From Rhodospirillales bacterium (GTDB lineage: Bacteria; Pseudomonadota; Alphaproteobacteria; Acetobacterales; Acetobacteraceae): 48,868 bases of DNA. The stretch is from assembly GCA_028869315.1 (NCBI GenBank), contig JAGWSV010000062.1:1-48868 (forward strand), written 5' to 3'. Below, one piece after another: positions 28,107-36,924 of this stretch; the stretch's first letter is position 1; the number at the start of each line of letters is the position of its first letter. The notes below the pieces were generated by a model. It searched no databases. It worked only from the letters and a program-made list of their open reading frames with translations, and had not been told where the DNA came from. The translations under genes were made by a program, and so were the position numbers.

Positions 28107-29434
28107 GGCAGGTTTGACGTCCTCAGCAGGACGACCTCCGTTCGCCGGTTCTGTTCGCGCCCGGCGGCGGTCGCGTTGTTGGCGATCGGGTCGGTGTCAC
28201 CCTTGCCCACCGCGCGCACCCGCTTGGGATCGCCCAGCGTGGCGCGCAGCACCCCCGCAACCGCGTCGGCGCGCGCCTGCGAGAGCTGCCAGTTGGACGG
28301 GAACTGCACCGTATGGATCGGCTGGTTGTCGGTGTAGCCGTTGACGATGATGTCGCCCGGCCGGGTCTTCAGCGCGTCGCCGACACGGCGCAGCAGCGGC
28401 AGGTAACTGGGGTTCAGGCTCGCCGACCCGGACCCGAACATCTGCCGGTTGATCAGCCGTATCGTGATCGACTGCGGATCCTCGAACACCTGGACCTGGC
28501 CGGCGCGGATCTCGGGCGCCAGGAATTTTTGCAGTTGCGGTCTGGCCGGGCTCGCGACCGCGACGGCCGGCGGCGGCGGCGGCGCCACCGGGGCCGGGCG
28601 CGGCACCGTGATCTGCCCGTGTGGCGGCAGCGCCGCCAGTTGCGCGTAGGCGACGCCAGCGGCGCCCGACAGCGAGAAGCTGAACAGGACGTAGATCAGG
28701 GCGGCAAGGCCGAGCGTGATGAGCCCCAGCATCCAGACCGGCACCACCTGCGACAGCGGCTTGTAGCCGAGCCGCAACCCCTTCCAGCGCGGCGACAGAT
28801 CGCGCTCGAAATCGCCGCGGCGCTGGCGGATCGTGCGATAAATTGAATCCCGCAACTCGGTCAGGGCCGCGATGCCGCGCGGCATCACCCGGTAGCGCCC
28901 CTCGAAGCCGAGCGAGGCGCAGAAATACATCAGCTCCACCACCTCGCTGTGGCGGCCGAGATCCTTCTGCATGTCTTCGAGGATGTCGAAGAACCGCTCG
29001 CCGCCGCTCACCTCGTTGTGGAAGATGCTGGTCAGGCTCTGCGCCGCCCAGGTGCTCGTGCTACCCCAGGGGGTGCTCAGCACCATGTCGTCGATGGTGG
29101 CGCACAGCGCGTAACGGGCGGCGCGCAGACTGCGGGTATCGAGCCCGGTCGCCAGCGCGCGCTTCTCGAAGTCGCGCACCGCTTCCACCATCGCGCGGCG
29201 CAGTTGCTCGGGGTCCGGCGGCGTCGCTCGGGCGGCACCGATGCGCACCGCGGCGGCAAGCAACGGCGCCGCCGCCGCCAGCAGCGGGCTGGCGCCGACC
29301 GCCGGCACCGCGACAGCACCCGCCGGCGCCGCACCAGGCGCAGCCGGCGCAGACGTCCCGCCCCGCCCACCCGGCCGCGGGCGTATGATGGTCGCTTCCG
29401 AGTCAGACGGTTCGGCAAACGGATCGTCACTCAT
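28103..29434 (-). CDS. tssL: T6SS TssL (DotU family) with C-terminal OmpA domain
   Basis: DotU core (RYALCATIDDMVLSTPWGSTSTWAAQSLTSIFHNEVSGGERFF...ELMYFCASLGFEGRYRV), one TM, OmpA domain (IIVNGYTDNQPI...LSQARADAVAGVL...GREQNRRTEVVLL). ATGA overlap with tssM. Confidence 0.95.
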   Translation of the reverse strand: MSDDPFAEPSDSEATIIRPRPGGRGGTSAPAAPGAAPAGAVAVPAVGASPLLAAAAPLLAAAVRIGAARATPPDPEQLRRAMVEAVRDFEKRALATGLDTRSLRAARYALCATIDDMVLSTPWGSTSTWAAQSLTSIFHNEVSGGERFFDILEDMQKDLGRHSEVVELMYFCASLGFEGRYRVMPRGIAALTELRDSIYRTIRQRRGDFERDLSPRWKGLRLGYKPLSQVVPVWMLGLITLGLAALIYVLFSFSLSGAAGVAYAQLAALPPHGQITVPRPAPVAPPPPPAVAVASPARPQLQKFLAPEIRAGQVQVFEDPQSITIRLINRQMFGSGSASLNPSYLPLLRRVGDALKTRPGDIIVNGYTDNQPIHTVQFPSNWQLSQARADAVAGVLRATLGDPKRVRAVGKGDTDPIANNATAAGREQNRRTEVVLLRTSNLP

Positions 29435-29443
29435 CGCGCACGC

Positions 29444-30781
29444 CTATCCCCTGATCGCCCAGCACTCGATCTCGAGCCCGGGCACATCGCCCGACACATG
29501 GATCGCGATCCCTCCGGAGCGCGCGAGGGCAGCCCAGTATGGACTGCTCCGGTCGAGCTCGAAATAAGTCGTGCCGGTATAATACGGCAGCTGCCGCGGT
29601 GCCACCGGCAGCGCCCGCACCGCGATCCCCGGCAGCGCCACGTTGATGAGCTCGCGGATCTGCTCCACCGGACCGATCTTGCACAGGTTCGGAAAGCCGC
29701 GGCGCAGCGCCTCCGCCGGCATCTGCGCCTTCACCGCCAGCACCCAGGTGCCGGCCGCCACCAGGGTACGGTCGGCGATCGGCCCGACCCGGATGCCGAA
29801 CTTGCGCTCCTGCAGCGGGATCGGCACCGCGGTCTGCTCCAGCACCGCCGAGAGCGATTGCCGCAGGGCGGCGATCACCGGGCGGAAGGTCGCCGTCAGG
29901 TCCTCGTGACGATAGGGTGGAAACTCGGCCGGGCGCTTGCGGGTCTCGGTGAACGTGGCAAGCTCGCCCGCCAGCGACACGCAGGTCCGGTAGAGCGCTT
30001 CCGGATGCAATTGCCCGACCGTTGCGGTGAGGTGGGTGAGCAGCGGTTCGTAGCGGTTGCAGAGCTGCAGCATCAGGTAGTCGGCGATCTCGGCCGCCCC
30101 GCGGGTTGCCGTCTCCGACACCCGCCCGGCCAGCGCTTCGGCACGATGATGCAACAGACCCTGCAGCTGGGTGACGAACCCCGCGAGCACCGGCGAAACG
30201 CTGGTCAGCAGCAGCGGCGGGACATAGCCCTCGTCCAGCTGGACACTTTTGTCGGTGCGTATCTCGGCGACGCGGGCGACGCCGATGCCGGTGAAGCCTT
30301 CGCGCGCTTCGCCTTCCAGCGCGTAGCGCAGCCGGAGCTTGCCGACCGGCACCAGCGCGCTTCCCTGGTAGCCGGCGTTGCTGTCCGCCACCTCGTGCTC
30401 GGCGGTGACGAAGCGGGCCACCGTCTCCTCCTGCTCCGGGGCGGCGATCTCCGCGCCGCCGACCTGGCGGGTGGGCAGCATCAGATAGACGACGCTGTTG
30501 CGCGCCGTTTCCGCGAGATCGATCGGGCGCGGAGGATCGGCATCGCCAGGCGCCGAGAACGGCGTGCCATCCGGCAGGATTCCGGCGACCGCGCGCAGCC
30601 CGAACTTGCCGAGCGCCAGCAGGTCGCCATCGACTTCAAGCTGGGTCAAGCCCCAGGAAAAAGGGCGCAGACCGGCGGTGCTGCTGCGGACCAGCCGCTC
30701 CACGTAGCGGTCCTGCTGCTGCAGATGCTGCGGCTGGAGGAAAAGCCCCTCGGTCCAGACGACCCGGTTCTCCCACCCCAT
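29444..30781 (-). CDS. tssK: T6SS baseplate protein TssK
   Basis: NRVVWTEGLFLQPQHLQQQDRYVERLV; YFELDRSSPYWAALARSGGIAIHVSGDVPGLEIECWAIR. Confidence 0.94.
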   Translation of the reverse strand: MGWENRVVWTEGLFLQPQHLQQQDRYVERLVRSSTAGLRPFSWGLTQLEVDGDLLALGKFGLRAVAGILPDGTPFSAPGDADPPRPIDLAETARNSVVYLMLPTRQVGGAEIAAPEQEETVARFVTAEHEVADSNAGYQGSALVPVGKLRLRYALEGEAREGFTGIGVARVAEIRTDKSVQLDEGYVPPLLLTSVSPVLAGFVTQLQGLLHHRAEALAGRVSETATRGAAEIADYLMLQLCNRYEPLLTHLTATVGQLHPEALYRTCVSLAGELATFTETRKRPAEFPPYRHEDLTATFRPVIAALRQSLSAVLEQTAVPIPLQERKFGIRVGPIADRTLVAAGTWVLAVKAQMPAEALRRGFPNLCKIGPVEQIRELINVALPGIAVRALPVAPRQLPYYTGTTYFELDRSSPYWAALARSGGIAIHVSGDVPGLEIECWAIRG

Positions 30782-30783
30782 CG

Positions 30784-31287
30784 TCAGGACCCGGGCGCCG
30801 GCACGGCTTTTACCGCCAGCGCGGCACGACCGGCCGTCAAGGTGACCAAGGTCACCTTGTGCGCCGGCACCGGCGTCTTTGCCCGCCAGGTAGCCGACCC
30901 ATACGCGCTGTAGGCGCCGAAGAAGCCGAGCGCCGTCACCCGCGGCTCCGGCGTCAGGACGACGGTCCGGCTCTTGCCGGGAACCAGCAAAAACTTGTCG
31001 GTATGAACCAGGTCGCCCCCAAGGGTCGCTGCGTCATGATTGAACAGCTGGAAGAAGTCCGCGTTGTCGAATGCGCTGGTCGCGGCAAGCTGGTAGACGC
31101 GCACCTCCACCGGAGCGCCCTGACCGGAAGCGCCCGCATTGGCATCCGTCGTGGCGGTCAGGGTCAGCTTCACCACCGTCGGTGGCGCCGGAGCCGGCCC
31201 GGCACAACCGGTTATGACTGCCAGCACCAGGAACGCTGCGAAGCCTCTAAGCCCTCGACTCATGCCGCTCATTCCCTCCCGCTGCAT
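30784..31287 (-). CDS. tssJ: T6SS outer-membrane lipoprotein TssJ
   Basis: Lipobox FLVLAVITGCAGPAP; VEVRVYQLAATSAFDNADFFQLFNHDAATLGGDLVHTDKFLLVPGKSR. Confidence 0.92.
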   Translation of the reverse strand: MQREGMSGMSRGLRGFAAFLVLAVITGCAGPAPAPPTVVKLTLTATTDANAGASGQGAPVEVRVYQLAATSAFDNADFFQLFNHDAATLGGDLVHTDKFLLVPGKSRTVVLTPEPRVTALGFFGAYSAYGSATWRAKTPVPAHKVTLVTLTAGRAALAVKAVPAPGS

Positions 31288-31370
31288 GGGGCCCTATTTG
31301 CCCCGGATTGCCCGGCCGTTGGAAGCGCTATGTTGTCGGTCGCGACCTGGCGGGCCGGCAGCGGTCGGTC

Positions 31371-32900
31371 TTAGAGCTTGCGGACCTGGGCGTCGTAGGC
31401 GCGGGCGAATTCCCGGCCGAACACCGACTGGAAGTCGTCCTCCGCCTCGCGGGCAATGTCTTTATATGTGGCGCAGAACAATTCCCACGTGCGCGCCTTG
31501 CGCGCGACCGGGACCAGATTGCCGAGCATGCCCGGCTGCAGCCGCTTCTCGAGCGCGGCCGGCTCGAACCGCTTCAGAAGACCGAGCAGCGCCGTCTGCA
31601 CGCCGGCCATCACCGCCATCTCATGCGCGCGCACGTCATCGAACGCTTCTCGCGCCGAGTCGAGCGGCGGCTTGTAGCCCGGACGGGCGGGCTGCAGCAG
31701 GGCAGCGATCGCGTCCTCGGTGGTGACCGCGAATTTGAGCGCGTTGTTGTCGCGCGCCCGCAGCATGGTCTGTTCCACACGGAATTCGTTCTTGATGGCG
31801 GCGCGCGACATCAGCACCTGGCGCAGCCCCTCGACCAGGACACGGAAGACGGTGCCGGCGGAGCGCATCGCCGCTTCGGTATCGGCACCCAGCGCCAGAT
31901 CCATGACGCCGGCACCGTCGAGAAAGGCGGCAAGCAGACGGCCGGCATCCGCCGTATCAGCCGACGGCGCGGCGACGGGCGGCGTTGCGACGGGCGGGGC
32001 AGCCGGCGGCGGGACCGCCGGCGCGGCGGACACCGGCGCCGGACCGGCAGGTGGCGCTGACGGCGGCAGCGGCGGTGGCTGAAGAACGGGAGGGGCTGGC
32101 GGAGCGGCAGCCCCGAAGCTCGGCGCCGCCGCCTCCGGCGGGCTATCTCCCAGCAGGGCATCGATGTCGAGGTCGTCGAAATTCGTCACCGGGACCGGCG
32201 CCGGCGCAGCGAACACGTGCATCGGCGCGTCCGCGTTATCCGCTTGGGACGGCCCCTTCCAGTCATCGAGCGGGGTCGCACCCCGGAACAGGTCTTCGTC
32301 GGAGATCGCGGCCGCCCCGCGGTGATTGTCCCTGCCATGGTTTTCATCGGCCACGTCGAACGGATCGCTGCTGCGCAGCACGGGCGCGGCCGGCGCCGAG
32401 ATCGGATGCACGAACGCCGGGCCGGCGGGCGGGGCGAAGGGATCGAGCATCGGGTCCACGCCGCCCGCCCCGGCCAGAGGATCGGGAATGGCGTCGCCCG
32501 GCCCGGCCAGCGGGTCCCCGCGCCGCACGCCGCCGGGTACCAGGGGGGTATGCCCGACCACCGGGCTGCCCATCGCTGGTGCCTCGGGCGAGGTGGTCAC
32601 GGTCAGCACATAATCGCCGAAGCGGATTTCATCCCCGTCGGTCAGCTCCACCTCGCCGTCACGCGGCACCCGCGTCGTCGCGCCGTTGATGAACACGCCG
32701 TTGGTGCTGACGTCGGTCAGCATATAGCGCCCGTTCGACGCGGTGATCATGCAATGCGTCTTGGACAGGTGCCGTTCGGGGTCGGGCACCACCCAGTCAT
32801 TGCCGGCGGCGCGCCCGATCGATAAGGTTCCCACTTTCAAACTGCGCGTCTCACGCTCGCCGGTGCCATTCCCGGCGGCGAGGGTCAGAGTCAGCGGCAT
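31371..32900 (-). CDS. T6SS-associated FHA-domain protein (TagH/ImpI-like)
   Basis: FHA domain (LSIGRAAGNDWVVPDPERHLSKTHCMITASNGRYMLTDVSTNGVFINGA), Pro/Ala-rich linker, C-terminal domain ending WELFCATYKDIAREAEDDFQSVFGREFARAYDAQ. Start 32900 (MPLTLTL). Confidence 0.92.
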   Translation of the reverse strand: MPLTLTLAAGNGTGERETRSLKVGTLSIGRAAGNDWVVPDPERHLSKTHCMITASNGRYMLTDVSTNGVFINGATTRVPRDGEVELTDGDEIRFGDYVLTVTTSPEAPAMGSPVVGHTPLVPGGVRRGDPLAGPGDAIPDPLAGAGGVDPMLDPFAPPAGPAFVHPISAPAAPVLRSSDPFDVADENHGRDNHRGAAAISDEDLFRGATPLDDWKGPSQADNADAPMHVFAAPAPVPVTNFDDLDIDALLGDSPPEAAAPSFGAAAPPAPPVLQPPPLPPSAPPAGPAPVSAAPAVPPPAAPPVATPPVAAPSADTADAGRLLAAFLDGAGVMDLALGADTEAAMRSAGTVFRVLVEGLRQVLMSRAAIKNEFRVEQTMLRARDNNALKFAVTTEDAIAALLQPARPGYKPPLDSAREAFDDVRAHEMAVMAGVQTALLGLLKRFEPAALEKRLQPGMLGNLVPVARKARTWELFCATYKDIAREAEDDFQSVFGREFARAYDAQVRKL

Positions 32901-32969
32901 GGCCAACCTCCCTGCCGATCCGGGCTCGAGAGGCTTGCTGCGCCGACGGCGATCGCAAAGGAGGTTTCG

Positions 32970-33518
32970 ATGGCGGACATCACGCTTGCGGAGTTCAACG
33001 GTCGGGTCTGGCTGGTTGGCGGGGAAGCCCATCTCCATGATCTGCTGGGCAACACCCTGTCGAAGGACGTTAGCATAGAGCTGATCCAGTGCGAACACCC
33101 TTCCGACATCCGGCGCCTATGGGTGCAGTTCTGCGGCGAGCCTGAAACCGGCGGGATGCCGTGGCAGATCCACCCGGCGATCGTTGCGCGCATTCATCGG
33201 ACGACATCGGACCACGCGGTCTATTTCGGGCAATGGTCGGCGATGCTGGACCAGGATGCGATCATGTCGGTCAACGCGGCGGCGGACCGCGCCCGCGAAG
33301 CGCCTGACGCGCCGGTGGAGCTGGTCCAGTACCTCGACCCCGCCGGACCGCAGTCCATGGTCGACCTGGCTAGGCTGCGCGTCCAGCTGATCGAGGACAA
33401 GCTGAACGAGGCGGGCATCCCGCGCGAAAGGATTGCCCGCGCCGTCCGCAACGTGAGCGACGTGCCGGGCATGACCCAGGAAAGCCAGCGAGTGGACGTG
33501 ATCGTCCGCACCGACTGA
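32970..33518 (+). CDS. Uncharacterised protein with OmpA-like C-terminal region, no signal peptide
   Basis: RBS aaaggagg; 182 aa; C-terminal half (VELVQYLDPAGPQSMVDLARLRVQLIEDKLNEAGIPRERIARAVRNV...ESQRVDVIVRTD) resembles an OmpA/MotB fold; divergent from the FHA gene. Confidence 0.6.
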   Translation: MADITLAEFNGRVWLVGGEAHLHDLLGNTLSKDVSIELIQCEHPSDIRRLWVQFCGEPETGGMPWQIHPAIVARIHRTTSDHAVYFGQWSAMLDQDAIMSVNAAADRAREAPDAPVELVQYLDPAGPQSMVDLARLRVQLIEDKLNEAGIPRERIARAVRNVSDVPGMTQESQRVDVIVRTD

Positions 33519-33568
33519 CACGGCGCCCCGGCACGCCCCGGCGTGGCCGAGAACCGGCAGACCCGCCC

Positions 33569-35368
33569 TCAGTTGAGCGAGGCCAGCAGCGCGTCGAGAT
33601 CGGGCTCGGTGCCGTCAGCGGCGGCGGGCTCCGGCTCCGCGTTCAGGCTGGCGAGCAGCGCGTCGAGATCATCCGCCCCGGCTTCGGTTGCCCCGGCCGC
33701 CGCCCCCGCGCCTTCATCCGCGGCGTCCCGGGCGGGTGCGGCTTCGGTGTCCGCGCCGGAAGCCGCCTCCGCATCCGCGACGGGCTCGGACGTCTCCTCT
33801 GCCGGCGCGTCGGCTGCGGCCCTGGCGGGCGCTGCGGCGACCGGCCCCGGTTGCGGCGCCGCGGTTCCCGCCGCCGCGGCGGGCGCGATCTTCACCGGCG
33901 CCCAGAACCCCGCAAGCGGCACCCCGGCGAGCGAGGTGAACCCGCCGAGACGCACCTGTGGACGGCCGCGCAGGGTCAGCAGCGGCATCACCCGGTATTG
34001 CCCCACCTGCACCGCCTGCCGCTCCGAATAGAGCCGCGCAGTGCACGGCAACGCGACATGCTCGCCATCCGCATTGGCGTAGGTGTAGTACGCCATGTCG
34101 CCGACACCCATCACGGTGCCGAGCTTCATCTTCGCCCCCTGCTGGGCGAAGGTCTCCGCCAGCAACAGCCCGGGAACGAGCGCCGGGTGGCCCCACAGCA
34201 TCCCGCCCAGCCCTTCCTGGCGGGTGAACTCCTCGAAGGCGAACGCGTCGATCGGATCGCTCTTTTTGCCGTACGGCAGCCGCAGCAGGAAGCGCGGCGT
34301 GGCGAGGCCAAGATAAGCCGCCGCCGGCAGATCGAACAACGCGCCGAACGCGTCCTGGATCAGCGGATGCTGTTCGTGCATCGGCGTGGCCAGCGGGTCC
34401 GGGCCGATCGCGGACACGAACGGCGCCCCCGCGGCGGCGGCGATCTGCGCGACCCGGCCCAACAGGTCGGCGTGCGGCGGCGCCAGTTCGAAATCGTAAA
34501 GCCCGAGCACCGCAGAAAGCGGCCCCTGATGATCGTCCAGCGCCGGCTGCTCGACCAGCATGCCGTAAAGACCCGTGTCCTCCAGGGCATCGGTGGCGGC
34601 GAGGTCGGCCGCCAGTTCCTCGGCCGAGACGTCGTAGAGCACGATCTCCATCCGCGCGCCGGTCTCGATCCGGCGCACCAGGAATTCGACGCCGCGCCAG
34701 ATCGCCTCGGCAGTCTGGAAATCGGGATGGTGCAGCACCCGGCGCATGGTTGCCGACAGCGCCTCGTCCACCTGGGCGATGAGCTGGTCCTGACGCGGGT
34801 CGCGCGACGGCTGGACATAAGGACCGACCAGCCGGGCCATCAAGGCGTCGACCTCGGTCTCCTGCGGGGCGCCCGCGGCGGTGGAGCGCCCGACCAGGCG
34901 GGCGAAATCGGACAACCGGGTGGTGGCAATGGCCGCGCCACGGGCCCGGCGCGGCGGCGGCGGCACCGCTTCCGCGCCGCCCCAGGCCAGCACCTGCTTG
35001 GCGGCCCGGTCGAACCCGGCGCGGCTGCCGAGGTTGCGCCGCAGCGTGCGCAACTCCTCGAACAGCGAAACATTTTCGGCGAGCTGGTCGGGATGGAAAT
35101 CGTCCATCTCGCCGATGTTCACCGCGATCGTGCCGCCATCGTCGGTCAACGGCAGCGCCAGGGTGAGCTGCATGCGACCCAGGACATCATCGAAATTGTC
35201 GACGTCCACCCTGATCGGTTTGCGTCCCGCCAAGTCGGCCCCGACCTCCATCCGGCCGGCATTGGCGCGGCCGGAAAAATCGCCGAGCAGCGCGAGGCGG
35301 AACTTCTTTCCAGCCGCTGCGGCACGGGGCGCGCCGCCGAGACGGCCGAAACTGACCTCGTATTTCAT
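33569..35368 (-). CDS. TssB-TssC hybrid sheath-like protein with Ala/Glu-rich C-terminal tail
   Basis: N-terminus TssB-like (KPIRVDVDNFDDVLGRMQLTLAL...IAVNIGEMDDFHPDQLAENVSLFEELRTLRRNL), then TssC-like (HHPDFQTAEAIWRGVEFLVRRIETGARMEIVLYDVS...GLYDFELAPPHADLL...RFLLRLPYGKKSDPIDAFAFEEF...MLWGHPALV). Ends before the canonical TssC SARLPYMFA..RFAHYLKCMVRDK region. Confidence 0.8.
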   Translation of the reverse strand: MKYEVSFGRLGGAPRAAAAGKKFRLALLGDFSGRANAGRMEVGADLAGRKPIRVDVDNFDDVLGRMQLTLALPLTDDGGTIAVNIGEMDDFHPDQLAENVSLFEELRTLRRNLGSRAGFDRAAKQVLAWGGAEAVPPPPRRARGAAIATTRLSDFARLVGRSTAAGAPQETEVDALMARLVGPYVQPSRDPRQDQLIAQVDEALSATMRRVLHHPDFQTAEAIWRGVEFLVRRIETGARMEIVLYDVSAEELAADLAATDALEDTGLYGMLVEQPALDDHQGPLSAVLGLYDFELAPPHADLLGRVAQIAAAAGAPFVSAIGPDPLATPMHEQHPLIQDAFGALFDLPAAAYLGLATPRFLLRLPYGKKSDPIDAFAFEEFTRQEGLGGMLWGHPALVPGLLLAETFAQQGAKMKLGTVMGVGDMAYYTYANADGEHVALPCTARLYSERQAVQVGQYRVMPLLTLRGRPQVRLGGFTSLAGVPLAGFWAPVKIAPAAAAGTAAPQPGPVAAAPARAAADAPAEETSEPVADAEAASGADTEAAPARDAADEGAGAAAGATEAGADDLDALLASLNAEPEPAAADGTEPDLDALLASLN

Positions 35369-35590
35369 CCTGGCCCTCCTGGCTGCGGCGCAGATAATAT
35401 CACTTCACGCCCGCACGGCGAAAGTCCGTTCGTGTCTCACGGGTGCAAAAAGCCGCTCGGCGCCAGTCCGCGCCCAAACAGTGATGCCGATACGATTGCG
35501 TTTTGGATCGGCCCGGACGGCGGGAAGGGAACGGCCGGCCGGCTTCGTTCCCCCGGGCTTCGTGGCCCCGCCGCGCCGCCGCCGCACCCC

Positions 35591-36775
35591 CTACGCCGTA
35601 CGCGCGGCGTCGGCCCCGCCATAGATTTCCGTCTCGAATGCGTCATAGAGGCGCAGCACGGCAGGGTCGGCGAAGGGCAGGATCTGGGTCAGGATCACGC
35701 CGGCGATGCCGTTGGCCGGATCGATCCAAAAATAGGTGTTGGCCAGGCCTGCCCAGGTCAGGCTGTTCGCGGCGCGCCGGCCGGGCACCGCCTCGGTGCC
35801 GATCATGAAGCCGAAACCCCATTTCTTCACCATGCCCGGAAAGAACTCGGCGTCGTTCGTGGCCGCCGGCTGGACCGACAGCAGACGGGTCACGTCGAGC
35901 GGCCCCATCTGGTTCTGCGTCATCTGCGCCACCGTCTCTGCACGCAACACGCGCGTTCCGTTCAGACTGCCCCGATTGAGGATCATGCGGCAGAAGGCCA
36001 GATAGTCCCGCGCCATCGAATAGAGGCCGCCGCCGCCCATATGGAACTCGGGGTCCTGCGGCACCTCGAACGGAATCGGCGCCAGCGCGCCGCCCGGCGC
36101 CGAACGGGCATGCATCGCCGCCAGGCGTGGCCGCTGGTCGGGACGGATCCTGAACGTCGTGTCGGTCATCCCGAGCGGCGCGAACAGGTGCTCGGCCAGG
36201 TAGGCATCCAGAAGCTGCCCGCTCAATGCCTCGACTAGCTTGCCGACGTAGTCGATATTGATGCCGTATTCCCAGCGCGTGCCCGGGTCGGCGACCAGCG
36301 GGGTCAGCAGCGCACGGTCCTCACAGGAAATGATCCCCGGGATCCCGGCCTGCGCCTGGTAGCGGACGATATCGGCATTCCACATCTCGTAGCTGAAACC
36401 CGCCGTATGGGTCAGCAGGCGGCGCAACGTGACCGGCGCGCGGGCCGGGCGCAGCCGCGGCGCGCCCGATGCGTCCCACCCTTCCAGCACCTGCGGGTTC
36501 GCGAGCGCCGGCAAGATCCCGCCAAGGTCCTGGTCCAGCGCCACCTTCCCCTGCTCGACCAGCTGCATGGCAGCGGTCGAGACCAGCGCCTTGGTCATCG
36601 AGGGGATCCAGACCATGGTGTCGAGGGTCATCGCCTCCGGCCGCGAGATGTCGCGCCGGCCGAATGCGCCCTCGTAGAGGGTGCCCTCGGCGTTCCCGGC
36701 CACCGCGACCACGCCGGGAACCTCGCCGCTGGTCACCGCGTCCTGCAATACGTGGTCGATCCTGCCGGCATCCAT
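35591..36775 (-). CDS. Serine hydrolase (beta-lactamase-related, class C fold)
   Basis: MVWIPSMTKALVSTAAMQLVEQGKVALDQDL (SxxK); LLTHTAGFSYEMWN; YGINIDYVGKLVE. RBS GGGAGG before 36775. Confidence 0.9.
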   Translation of the reverse strand: MDAGRIDHVLQDAVTSGEVPGVVAVAGNAEGTLYEGAFGRRDISRPEAMTLDTMVWIPSMTKALVSTAAMQLVEQGKVALDQDLGGILPALANPQVLEGWDASGAPRLRPARAPVTLRRLLTHTAGFSYEMWNADIVRYQAQAGIPGIISCEDRALLTPLVADPGTRWEYGINIDYVGKLVEALSGQLLDAYLAEHLFAPLGMTDTTFRIRPDQRPRLAAMHARSAPGGALAPIPFEVPQDPEFHMGGGGLYSMARDYLAFCRMILNRGSLNGTRVLRAETVAQMTQNQMGPLDVTRLLSVQPAATNDAEFFPGMVKKWGFGFMIGTEAVPGRRAANSLTWAGLANTYFWIDPANGIAGVILTQILPFADPAVLRLYDAFETEIYGGADAARTA

Positions 36776-36924
36776 CGTCGCCTCCCTGTCCATTTCGGGC
36801 AAGCCTACCCAGAATCCGCCGGATTGACCAAGGCAAGGAGGGCCCGGGCACGCCCCGTTTCCTGGCGCCGTGCCAGCCATGTCCGCCCATGCGGCCGAGC
36901 GCCGTCCGCTGCGTCCCGCCGTCG

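Noticed and set aside
33532-33545. CACGCC-CC-GGCGTG hairpin between the OmpA-like gene and the TssBC hybrid
   Set aside because: Only a 6-bp stem with a 2-nt loop and no T-tract; expected by chance at this GC content, so not called as a terminator.
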